Shown: positions 1 to 10,300 of the stretch, in pieces
How the letters are laid out: each line of letters starts with the position of its first letter
How positions within the stretch are numbered: the first letter of the stretch is position 1
From: Dermanyssus gallinae
Lineage: Eukaryota; Arthropoda; Arachnida; Mesostigmata; Dermanyssidae
Direction: 5' to 3'
Length of the DNA: 64,000 bases
NCBI GenBank assembly: GCA_003439945.1
Contig: QVRM01001772.1
Span: 62,001-126,000, forward strand
Translations under genes and position numbers: made by a program
Notes under the pieces: model-generated
Database searches by the model: none
What the model saw: only the letters and a program-made list of their open reading frames with translations
What the model was told of the DNA's origin: nothing

Positions 1-58
1 TGTGATGATTTATTAATCATTTATAATACATTTGCACACTCGGCAGTGCTCGCCTTTA
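1..58. repeat. Short interspersed repeat ending at an (AT)n run
   Basis: These bases are nearly the same as 16855-16912 (a few substitutions by eye), and both copies run straight into an (AT)n tract. The shared block includes ACTCGGCAGTGCTCGCCT. The left limit is cut by the window edge. It is probably one end of an unnamed transposon or a SINE-like repeat. Confidence 0.6.
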
Positions 59-114
59 CATATATATATATATACATGCCTAAATATATTTTTAAAAAAA
101 ATGCCTATATATAT

Positions 115-352
115 CAGGGTGTCGCCGTTTCGATCCCTGTTGTTGATCGAATTCTCTTTGAGTGATGCTCATTGCGAATAGATGATAGACCATATCGCTG
201 AGAGTCAGCGGCCATGCTGTTACAAAGACTGTTAACGAAACTCTAGATATCTCAACATGTCCGGCCCTCGGTGCCTTGAAGGTATGCTTCAGAATGAATT
301 CCAAGCCCGTAGGGGACGAAGGATGGTCTAGAATTAAAAACAACCTCCTTAT
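115..352 (+). repeat. tRNA-derived SINE, family 1, copy A (5' truncated)
   Basis: This copy matches the family-1 SINE at 4240-4546 from just before the B box (here GTTTCGATCCC) through the conserved tail (CCCGTAGGGGACG, then ATTAAAAACAACCTCCTT). The A-box half is missing, and an (AT)-rich stretch sits where it should start. It is non-coding. Confidence 0.75.
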
Positions 353-380
353 TTTTTTAAATTATTGGCCCGGTCGCTTG

Positions 381-650
381 TAGTGGCGGCGTGGTCTAGC
401 GCGCTGGTCATGATTATCATCCACCGGAATGCCGCGAATTCTATCAATGTTGCCAATCAAATTTTCTTTGAGCGATGTTTATCGAAAATGGATGATAAAC
501 CGTATACCACTGAGAGCCAGCAGCTGTGCTGCCCCTTTCTCAACATGTCCGCGGCTGTGTGAGATATGTTTTACAGTGAGGTCCAAGCCCGTAGGAGACG
601 GAGGATAACCTAGAGTTAAAAACAACCTGCTTAAAAACCTCTAATTCTAT
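381..650 (+). repeat. tRNA-derived SINE, family 1, copy B
   Basis: This copy starts with GTGGCGGCGTGGTCTAG, whose TGGTCTAG is the start of an RNA polymerase III A box. The B-box region is diverged. The tail (AAGCCCGTAGGAGACGGAGG, then AGTTAAAAACAACCTGCTT) follows the family pattern. It lies in the same orientation as copy A, only about 30 bases further on. Confidence 0.75.
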
Positions 651-687
651 CCCCGGCTGCTCCCCTAGGTATAACTGCATCTAGTGT

Positions 688-759
688 GGCTCGTTGGTCT
701 AGGGGTATGATTCTCGCTTCGGGTGCGAGAGGTCCCGGGTTCATATTCCGGACGAGCCC
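688..759 (+). tRNA. tRNA-Pro (anticodon CGG)-like gene with altered T-loop
   Basis: The 72 bases fold as a tRNA: acceptor arms GGCTCGT and ACGAGCC with a discriminator C, anticodon stem CTCGC/GCGAG, and loop TTCGGGT giving anticodon CGG (Pro). The A box (TGGTCTAGGGG) is intact. The T-loop reads TTCATAT where TTCAAAT is usual, so the nearly invariant A58 is T. The last T-stem pair is G-U. No intron is seen. It could be a weakened gene, a tRNA pseudogene, or the kind of copy that SINEs start from. The acceptor and anticodon stems are perfectly paired. Confidence 0.75.
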
Positions 760-1775
760 AATTTTGCGTATATGAAATAGCGGCCTGTTTTAAATTGATC
801 TTATGAAAATACATGCATATGTACATTTGACATAGACACCTTTTGCGTAAAGAATGAGCAGCTTACATGTAAGCATGTGTGTCGCTCTGAGCTACATGTT
901 GGTTATATGTATATATATATATTTATAAATCTCTCTCTCTAGAGAGAGAGAGAAGTTGCACACATCGCAAAGTGTGCTTGTATCTTGAGAAACTGATTAA
1001 GGTGCTTCTCCCGCGGTATCGATCGACAGTCTATGCATGGCATGATAGTCGATACATGAGGTGAAACAACTCAAGTAGAGCCTCTATTTATCGGAACAAT
1101 GACGTTACGGTTGTTTCGCATTCAAGCGACGCTTGCTGCCGCTAGAACAAGGGGAAGCGTATGCTTTTCGGCTGTCGTTGGCTTCGACACAAAAAACATG
1201 TGTTGAAACCATAGTCCAGACGCTTTCAGGCTCACTGTCCCACAGAACAATAGCGACAGCGATGATACATTGTCCTGTTGAGCGACTGCTGCTCGTATGT
1301 ATTCGGCAGACCCTGTGCTGATATCTCGGGAAACTTATCCATTAGAATGCGTATACGCTCTTCGTATTACGTGAGGCAGAAAGAAAGAACGAGAGAGAGC
1401 AGGATTACATGCAATTTGGTGTATGCCCGCTTGCTTGCCGCATTGTAACCGTATCAGTCGCCCGTCCGGCAACGCATATTGTTAGTTAGATTGTAGGCTC
1501 TCCGCCGCAAAGTGGTATAGCACCCAAAAGGGGCGCCAATACCCGTTTGTACAAGTACAAAATACAAGATCTCATTGTCCTACTAAACGCTATACAGGCT
1601 GCAGATCCTGACAGATCGGCCGACTGAACTGCAGCGGTCCTGACTGACGCGGAAGATGGTCACCACCACGCGACGCGTTCGTAACGCTGTAATCTCGGGA
1701 AAGGCATCGATACGATAAACTGAGCAGATCGGTTCACTTAGCCACTGCCGGCGAGCTCGCCGCATCGTGACAGCT
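760..1775. other. Upstream region of the receptor gene, mostly unassigned
   Basis: This flank holds a short (AT)n run near 908-925 and a CT/GA palindrome at about 932-952 (CTCTCTCTCTAGAGAGAGAG). I see no convincing exon. From about 1590 on, the GC content rises towards the receptor reading frame, so the promoter and 5'UTR probably lie there, but no core element could be placed. Confidence 0.4.
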
Positions 1776-3206
1776 ATGACGACTGGCCATCCGAAGGGCT
1801 TCACTTACCCGCCACGCCTCTCCTGGTACACCAGGCTATTCTGCTCCGTGTTCGCCCTGTACGGAATCGACGTCAAACCCCGACGCCGGCAGCACACGTT
1901 CGGTGCCGGCGATACGCCCGAACCCGGCGCCACGAGGCGGCTCGATCGGCTGTGTCGATTCGGGACGCTGGTTGCTTTCGCCGTATTCGCCAGCGGACTC
2001 ATCGTTGAAGTCGTCCGCCAGGCGAAAGAGAAGCCTGCAGTGTTGTTCTTCGTTGCCGTCGGACACCGTGTGAACTCGTGTCTCATCATGCTGTCGGGCG
2101 GGGCGGCCATGATGCGTCACGAGCGAATCCTGTCGAGGATCCTGTTCCGGCGACAGGCGATGTGCTGCCTGACGTTTGACGTGGTGCCCTTCGTCAAACA
2201 GCTTCTGCTGATCACACCGTCGTTTGCCGTTGACGTCTATAACGCCGTGCGTTCCGTCGCCCGCCGAGATCCGCTGATCGTGCAGTTGGCGCACGTGTCT
2301 GGCCTCTACGTGTGGCCTGTACAGTACCTGACGTTCTGCATGTACGCTCAGTGCGAATCGGCCGTACTCTGTCAGCTTCGCTGTCTCGCGAACTTTCTCA
2401 CCACCACCACGACTACGACGCCCACGATGCCCACGACGCCCATGATGCCCATTATGCCCACGAAGCCCATCAAGCCGGCAATTATTTGGCGACTTTCGCA
2501 AGCCAAGCACTCGATTCGATCGCAGATAGCCCAGCTGAACACGATCTTTAGCAAGGTTCTGCTCGTCATCTACGTCAAGATTGCTTTCCTGCTGGGCCGA
2601 CGCTTCGGGTCGGCCGTGTTACTGGGCGGCCGCACGCAGAACAATTATCTGGCGGACATCACGTATGCTGCAGTGGCGTGCGCACAGGTGATTCAGGTGT
2701 TCGAAACAGCGCGCCTGGGTTCGGCTGTCGTTGCCGAATGTCATCGCGCCGAGCTCCTACTGCTTCGGTCGGCCGTAACATCGACGTCTCCTGCCATGCG
2801 GAGGCGAACGCCGAGGAGGACCACAGCCACCGCCGACACCAGCTCGGCCCGTTCAAAGTTTAGCGTCAAAGCGCCCTCGATCTGTGAAGCCATCGAAGCG
2901 ACCGCAGGCCGTGGCATCGCTGTGGCCGGTATTGTTCATAGCGGTACACCGGGTCCCCCTGACGAAGACGGGTCCCACTTGAGTCGCGCGGCGGTATTCG
3001 CCGAAGTTCAATCGATTCTGTCCTACCGAGAGCACATGGATGCGCTAACGATTTCCGATCGTTTCGTTAATCGCAAGTCGACGATGTTCTCGTACACGAG
3101 AACACTTTTGACCTCTGTGGCTATTTTGTTGCAGTTCGACTATGACGTTCTGAACGCGTTCGACCGTGCCAAACAGTCATCGACTATAAGGGGAAGGCGC
3201 TTTTAG
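1776..3206 (+). CDS. Gustatory receptor-like seven-transmembrane protein
   Basis: A single frame of 476 codons starts at ATG 1776; a GTG three codons earlier is not a likely start. Seven hydrophobic segments can be read, the first at about residues 60-78 and the last at about 430-455. The final helix is preceded by LTISDRFVNRKS and ends SVAILLQFDY, which resembles the C-terminal TYxxxxxQF signature of arthropod gustatory receptors (ligand-gated cation channels of chemosensory neurons). The length suits the family, normally about 400-480. Two oddities stand out. A Thr/Pro/Met-rich repeat lies between helices 4 and 5, in what should be a cytoplasmic loop. A basic low-complexity stretch of about 75 residues before helix 7 could hide a missed intron or frameshift (about 2750-2990). 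The gene is convergent with the symporter gene on the other strand. The family call rests on topology and the C-terminal motif; the ligand is unknown. Confidence 0.72.
   Translation: MTTGHPKGFTYPPRLSWYTRLFCSVFALYGIDVKPRRRQHTFGAGDTPEPGATRRLDRLCRFGTLVAFAVFASGLIVEVVRQAKEKPAVLFFVAVGHRVNSCLIMLSGGAAMMRHERILSRILFRRQAMCCLTFDVVPFVKQLLLITPSFAVDVYNAVRSVARRDPLIVQLAHVSGLYVWPVQYLTFCMYAQCESAVLCQLRCLANFLTTTTTTTPTMPTTPMMPIMPTKPIKPAIIWRLSQAKHSIRSQIAQLNTIFSKVLLVIYVKIAFLLGRRFGSAVLLGGRTQNNYLADITYAAVACAQVIQVFETARLGSAVVAECHRAELLLLRSAVTSTSPAMRRRTPRRTTATADTSSARSKFSVKAPSICEAIEATAGRGIAVAGIVHSGTPGPPDEDGSHLSRAAVFAEVQSILSYREHMDALTISDRFVNRKSTMFSYTRTLLTSVAILLQFDYDVLNAFDRAKQSSTIRGRRF
2396..2477 (+). repeat. In-frame imperfect trinucleotide repeat in the receptor gene
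   Basis: An ACC/ACG/CCC/ATG-type repeat codes a Thr run followed by Pro-Thr-Met and Pro-Met-Met steps. It keeps frame with the receptor and falls in the predicted loop between helices 4 and 5. Its length could vary between individuals. Confidence 0.8.
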
Positions 3207-3567
3207 GCTAGAGCACATCTGAGTCTGGTATGATTCGTGGCATTCGTAGCAACGTAATCGTCGAGATTTGTGGCTGGTGGTGTGGACTCGACACTATACG
3301 ACTAGGTACTATACTAAATCGATACGATCGTGGACTCGAGGTTGACGAAACTGTTTGTTAAACAGCCATTTTTTTAAATTTAAAAGCTGAACAAATACAA
3401 CAAATATAAGCTTCCAAAGGTTTCTCCATTTTATGTAGAGTATAGAAGAACGACACTCGTTCGGGCATAGTGGCCACATGATTTTCTTCATATCTTTATT
3501 TTAATGTTAAAACGCTAAATCTGTTATATCTATATTAATATATATACAGAGATACGGCGATGACGTC

Positions 3568-3573
3568 TTTATT
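3568..3573 (-). promoter_or_regulatory. Polyadenylation signal of the symporter gene
   Basis: On the minus strand this reads AATAAA, about 225 bases past the symporter stop codon. A second AATAAA lies at 3495-3500. The 3207-3567 region holds no other feature I can name: the receptor's 3'UTR must start here, yet no plus-strand AATAAA or ATTAAA is present before 4003. Confidence 0.6.
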
Positions 3574-3798
3574 CACAGGCGTACAAGACCGTACGAATCC
3601 TTACTACGGTCGGTTGTACAAAACTGCTTACAGAACTAGAAACGTTGGTCCATGAACTGTTGCGTGTTCTTCGTAAGAGTCAACTTCATTTGACGTGCAA
3701 ATCGGCGAAATGTGTCTCCAGCGAGACGTCGATGGTCTACTTATGCGACATAAGTACAACACTGGTGACCATATGCATACAGTGGCGCCGGCGTTTTT

Positions 3799-3938
3799 CT
3801 ACAGCGGCGAGGTTCCGTTGTTTTCCAATAGAGGCACTGTTTTGTATGCGGCCATCTTAAGCGGACTTTCTTGGGAGCTCATAAATCGGCGAGCGATCGG
3901 TGCGACATATCGCGGATCTACGCGGCTTTCCTTGTCAT
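3799..3938 (-). CDS. SLC5-like symporter, exon 11 with stop (residues 581-626)
   Basis: After acceptor CAAACAG the phase is right, and the exon reads [20 protein letters not shown], then a cytoplasmic tail ending ENNGTSPL and TAG at 3801-3799. VDPRYVAP corresponds to the family's VDPxLxSP element at the start of the C-terminal tail. The exon is internal to no other frame of note. Confidence 0.88.
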
Positions 3939-6900
3939 CTGTTTGAAAGAAACAAAAACATCATTAGCATCTGTCTCCATTGTGATCACGGTATAGAATA
4001 TTAATAAAAACCGACAAAAACGCTAACCATAACAAAGTTTTGATTCTACGCATCGAACTAGCAGATAGCCGTATTGCAGCCAAAATTGCGACAATGATAG
4101 ATATGTTTAGTTAATTTTTCTGTTCCCTGGAAATGCGTAAATAATTTGCTGCCCTGAAGTGTTTTACAGATGCGAAGAAGACAATTAGTAGCACTCGCAG
4201 AACCAGTAGCAGCAACAACCAATTCAACCAGTCCACTATAGTGGCGGCGTGGTCTAGGAGACTATTGCGCTAGTCATGGTTGTCATCTACCGGGATGTCG
4301 CCGGTTCAATCCCTGTTGTTGATCGAATTGTTTTTGAGCGATGCTCATTGAAAATAGATGATACACCATACCGCCGAGAGTCAGCGGCCATTCTGCCACA
4401 AGGACTGTTGAGGAAATCCTAGATATCTTAATATGTCTGGCCCTCGGTGCATTGAAGATATACCCCAGGTTAAGTCCCAAGCCCGTAGGGGACGGAAGAT
4501 AGTCTGGAATTAAAAACAACCTCCTCAAAAATGTTTTTAATTCTAGTCCACTCTCTGTGCATCAGTTGATCACCAGTGGCCGCACTCTGCTTATAAATCA
4601 CATAGCGGCATGTGACATGAGATTATTCCGCAGAGATCACTTCTAGACTACAAAACTCTATATCCGCCTTAGAGAACCGCTCGTGCAGAGCTACTAACCT
4701 AGAGTATAGTTAGGTTACATTACAACACAATGTAACCTGCATGTTCACATCCTAGACTACACGAAGAGCTTCTGAATGTTGTTTTTATGCAAATGCGACT
4801 CTATCTCACATAAGCGGACGGGTATCATCGAAAGGTAGCAAACCTTTATGGTTTTTGCAAGTAACGTTTTGCACAGACAGCTGGCATGACTGGTCACAAA
4901 AGGCCAAATTTTAAAAGAACCACTACAGCGATGGCGCACGCCTGAAAAGGCCTACATCCTCTCTATTTGCCAAGCTAAATAAGGGCTTGGTCTAGGTGCT
5001 TCTTCGCTGCGGCTGTGACCGATAACAGTCGCTTCCTGCATACTCCGTATCTAATTAGGAATCATAGAAACCTAATTCAGAACAGATCCTGAGTGTCTGC
5101 CCCAGATCTCCCATATCAAGTTCTACTTCTTGTGTGGCAGGGGAGGTGAAGAAGGGGACTCAATTCGTGTGTGAATTGGCTGAATCCGACAGGCGTGCAT
5201 GCTTAGTGACGGATGAAGTCGTTGAGCTTTCGGCCAACTGGTGCACTGTGACACGAGCCAAATGTGAAGTTTTCAAATTCAATTCAAAGTCAATTTGAAA
5301 AAAAGTCAGCTGTGAGTTCGATCCCGGCACGACGGATACCCACCCCCCCTCTCTCTCTCTCGTTCTCTCTAAAACACACACATCCACTCACTTATTCACT
5401 GTCTCTTTCTCTCTGCCAAAGCAGCATTCCTCACAATCTGCGGACTTAATCAATTGGGGCTAGACGAGTAACTAACTAACTGTGTAAACATGCTCGTTCC
5501 TGCAAACAAACCGAACTTGACGACACGTACCGAACAGCGCCGTGATCAGCACAGACAGAATGACGGTGACGGCAAAACCGAGACCGGTGATCCAGATGAA
5601 CGAGATGTGATAGAAGGCGAGAATTCCGTCCGGCGTCGACGGCGGATCGAATGAGCCGCGCGTCGTCAAGCCGGGCGTCGTCACGCCGGGCGTTGTTAGC
5701 AGCGGTGCATGCGACGTCAGCGCTGTTGCCAGCAGGCCTGCTGGCGTTGTGGCCGCCGCCGCCGCGACCATTGTCACGTCGGCGCTTAGTGACGCTAGCG
5801 CGCCGTTGTCCGAGGTCGCGCTGTCGTTGAGCAGGAGAAACGTCTGGGCGGGACACTGGGCGTTGCTTGTTGGCAGGTCGTCGCCGACGCGCGGATAGAT
5901 GATCGAGCCCAACGTGAGCCACCAGGCAAACACGAGGCCCAGACACACGCCGTAGATGGCGCCGTTCTTGCGTACGTACGGCACGAGCACGCCGAGCACG
6001 AAGATCGCCAGCAGCGGGCCGGTCATGGCGCCGATCAGCGACGATGACGCCTGCACAATCGAGTCCATCGATCCGGCCACGAACGCGATGAACACCGACA
6101 GTACGCCGTACAGCGCCGCTGCAAATGATGATGATGACAATGATGATGACAATGATGACGACAACGACGACAACGACGTCGACAACAACAACGTCGATTA
6201 AAATTGGCCAAACAAACACTATCTTTTGTCACTCTCACTCGGTGGGATATCGAACCGAAATACTGTCCGGATTAGCCCGTCGATATCTTGTTCTTCCCTC
6301 GATTCTCTTCCTTCGTCGATATCTGGTTGTTCTTCTTGTTCTGCAGCGTTCTGTCGTTTTGTCGTCGTCATTTGTCAGTGACTCTCTATTCACCCTGCGA
6401 AGACTGGCGAGTTTATGCAACAACACCTATGCTGCCCCCTCAAATGTCGTATATAAAGCTGAAAGCTTCTCTTTTCCTTTTTCTTTTCCTTCTCTACCCT
6501 TCTAGCCAAGTCATAGCGAGCTTAGACTAGACAAAACTGAAAGCGAATTAAATTGTCTGGGCCCTTTTCAGCAGCGGAATGCCACAGTAGGGCAATTGCA
6601 ATGTTCAACCCAATTTAACATCAACGACGGTGAAAAAGATAGAACTCTACTTGAACAGAATTCGACTTTACGCATGAGAGCAGTGCCTCAGTTTTCTAGC
6701 ACGTGCACCAGCCGTCTAAGCCATCTCTGCTGCGTTCAGCAATTGCGTAGTGACAGCACCTCGACGATATTCAACAGCAGCAACAATAGCAACAATCATG
6801 ACACCAACAGCAATAGCAACAATCATGTGTTGGGAAGCGTAACAAACCAGTGTGTCAAGGCCTTTCGTTCTTTACGTTTGTGCATGATTTCCAAACTTAT

Positions 6901-7291
6901 TTACTCTGTGATTTTTGTTCGTTGAGCCGTTAATGTAGTGTCATTTTAGATCAGGGAACAACATTCGTTGGCCACCGTTTTAGCTGAAAGTGAACGCCTC
7001 ACAGCTGCAGCGCTATAGTTCAGAACATGGCCTGCTGTTAGCTGTTTTTGTCAGGCCGGCGTAATCTAGAATGCCAATGTCTTAATATATTCAATAAAAG
7101 TACCAATTGTATAAAACTCCAAATAAGTGTTTGTGTTTGTACTGAATATTCCGGCTGCTGACTTAGCAGCATGAATACATAATAATACTCAATTCTGTTC
7201 TGTGTCGCTAGATTTTTGCTAAGAATGTTACAGTTAGTACACTAAAAAGAAAATGTGCAATACGGGCGAAAGTTTACGTGCTAAGGTATGC

Positions 7292-7337
<46 letters not shown>

Positions 7338-10300
7338 TTACACTTGACAACACAATTATTTGTTGCTGCTCTAGTTGTAAGCTAAATGGTTAAAACACGT
7401 GAAAAACACACAATGATCGTCACCAACCGATTAGTTTTGTGATGTAGACCGCGCTCTTGTCAGAGACGTTAACTTTCGGCCGGACGAAGTCATCCCACGT
7501 AACGGCAGCCAGAGCATTGTAGCCGGACGACAGCGTCGACAGCGACCCACTGAACACTGAGGCTACGAGAAGACCCGACAGGCCCGGATAGTCTCGCAAT
7601 ATATCCTGCCAAATTGTATAACACGAGTTAGCGAACTTATATATATCTATATATATATATAAACTACACATATACACCTAATGAGGTTCTGGCATTGAGT
7701 GCAAATGTATGAGCATTAAATGCGTAAAACAGACAAATTTAATAAGGCCAGCTGTAGCATGGAAATCCGTATCGACTATTTCTATATCACTGCACATTTT
7801 AATTTCACAGCATTATAGATGATTCTCAATTAATACACGGAGCACCACCTCCACGAGACACATGATCACAAGGAAGTGATGCGTATCTATCATCACAAGT
7901 TAATTCACTCGATCCGTCATAGACTCTCCATCCAAGATTCCGGATAAGAATTCAGAAAAGATCCTGGTATGAATCTCGCAGCAATATAATTTGCACAATC
8001 ATAAGAAGTTAATAGGCGAATGACGCCAGGTTTGGCGCGTAAATTAAAGTATACTATATGATAGGAAGTACTCAGCGAAGACGAGGGGGTGGCGGAACTG
8101 ATGTGTTGAATGGGGAAGGTCAGAAAAGAGGATTTGTCGGGCGGGCAAAGCACGGAGTAGAAGAACTCCGTTGTTAAGGGAGGATGGAAACATGTCTGTG
8201 GATTCCTCAGTGGCACAATTTTCATGTTCCGAAAAAAGACACTGGGTTGGTCACCCGGCACTCCTTATTATACGACGCTTTAAACAGATATTAGACAGGG
8301 TATTGATGCCCTGATGGTTGGCAGCCTCGAGTACAATTGGCCGGGCAATCAAACGGCTACCATGAATGCCAACGTGTATGCCCACAACGCTCTGTCCAAA
8401 AGGGAGAGATCCATCTGTTTCATTGCAAATCAGCGCAGTGGGTTCTGTCGGTTCCTCCAAGTGCCGGGAACTATAACAACAGCGACGTTTACCCTTCCAG
8501 CGCATTTCGCAGTATTTATATTTCTATTCTTCACGTGCAAGATCAATTGCCCCTTCATTTCTTCACAATTACAGAGAAGCATTCGTAGACGCACGCTTGC
8601 CGTTCCGCTTGCAGTTCTAGATCTGATTAGTCACTTACGAGACTTCAACAGTTGTACGCAACTAACATCTCTAAAATTAACTTAGCTCAGATCAAATTTG
8701 GTTCTCATACGATGAATGACTTCATTACACTCACACAGCCTCACACAGTCTTCTGCTATATGGCCACAGAGATGGAGCAGACCGTCGGCTTTAAGTAGCG
8801 ACTTCTATCTTTAAAATTCGCATTGAGTGAATCTTCAATTGCGTACTTTTTTTTCATATGCTGAAACGTCTCAGCATTAATATGGGGGATTACGGGAATC
8901 GTAATGTACATGCGTCACCACAGCCAGTGACTAGTGTGGGACTCACAAACCCACTAACACCCGCCTCCCCCCCACCCCCAGGGAACGGTAACTGCTAGGC
9001 ATCGCTTCGTATCTAAAGTGACGCGCATCGCAGGGGGCATAGGTCCGATTCTTCCAACCGGTCCCGACCATCCAAGTAGGGTGGCCGGCGGCCCGAGGAA
9101 GGGTGACACGGCAGTCCCCACCCCCATACCAGACTCTCTAATGGTTGCCAAATGCCTCGTCGATGAACCAAACAAAATGACGCCCCCAGCGTACAGAGAC
9201 GTGAGTTATAGTTGCAGGGTTGGACGCCTCCTCGTGGCGATCGCCGGTAAACGGAGCGGAGGGCTGATGGGGTTCTTCCATGAGGGTGCCGCTTCGGCCA
9301 AGAGCCAACCCAAAATACGGGAGTACCCATGACTCTCTTTCCGGCGTTTGTCCGCTGGTGCGCGACTTCCGCGCGCTGCGGGGACCTTCACGCGCCAAAA
9401 TGAAAGTTGGTCAGACGGTGCTAACTCCCAATAGTAACTCTCCCGGGGCCACTTAACGGTGGTAAGGGGGGCAAGCCATACGATATCGGTTGGATGACAA
9501 CGAATTCATATTGTCATTCTGTCGTGGCCCATTCGAGGGCTACTGCCAATACGGGGAAATGTGCTGCATATGAAACCCGGGCCGGACGGTTAACGCCCAA
9601 TGGGTACCGTCTGGGACGCCTGCTGCCTTGGCTTAATAGGCATAATGAGTGCTAGACTTCGTCAATTGACATGAAGACAATTGCGTACTAGACTTCGTCA
9701 CTGGTACGGCCGTTGCGAGCTTTTGGCTTTACAATGTCATTTAACCAGCCACGAGTAATAATTAATTTATGTGGTGACGAGGGGCTTTTCCAAAGGCATT
9801 GGCCCAGGCGCCGCCTGATGTCTGGGCAATTCAAGTATGGCGCTTCTTGTGTATGTAGCGATTTGCCGAGCAAGATGGCTTAGTGGCAAAGCCTTTGCCT
9901 TGCATTCGGGAGGACTGGGTTCGAGACCCAGACCGGCCACTCTTAAATTTGTTTGCATGGTTTCCAATTTAGACAAAGGTAAATGCCGGAGTGGATTAAG
10001 GGATTAGCCATGACATGAAAAAACCGTACACGGGCAATTGCCTTAAGAAAAATCTTAAAAAAAAAGGATGGCGCTTGTTTACTATGCTTACCTGTATAAT
10101 ATTATGGTTTATTAACACCCAGATTGGGTAAATTTTAAGTAAGTACATCAGTCTGAATCAGTGCTTTTTCTGCGTCACCGGATCTTCCCTCATCTTGCGA
10201 GTTCAGCTATTGATTGCACTGCTGGACATGCTGCGGCGTGGTATCTATTACAATGGCCTAAGCATCTCGCGCACCTACAACACTCCTGAGGATTGTGGAA

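Noticed and set aside
1767..1775. GTG as a start codon for the receptor
   Set aside because: Eukaryotic initiation at GTG is rare, and an ATG follows three codons later.
1836..2510. Open frame of 224 codons on the minus strand inside the receptor gene
   Set aside because: It is the mirror of a GC-rich coding strand; its translation has no hydrophobic pattern or known motif, while the plus strand has seven helices and the receptor C-terminal signature.
5476..6219. Second long minus-strand frame over symporter exon 10
   Set aside because: It is Arg-rich and has no helices; the frame one base over contains the SLC5 motifs and links in phase to exons 9 and 11.
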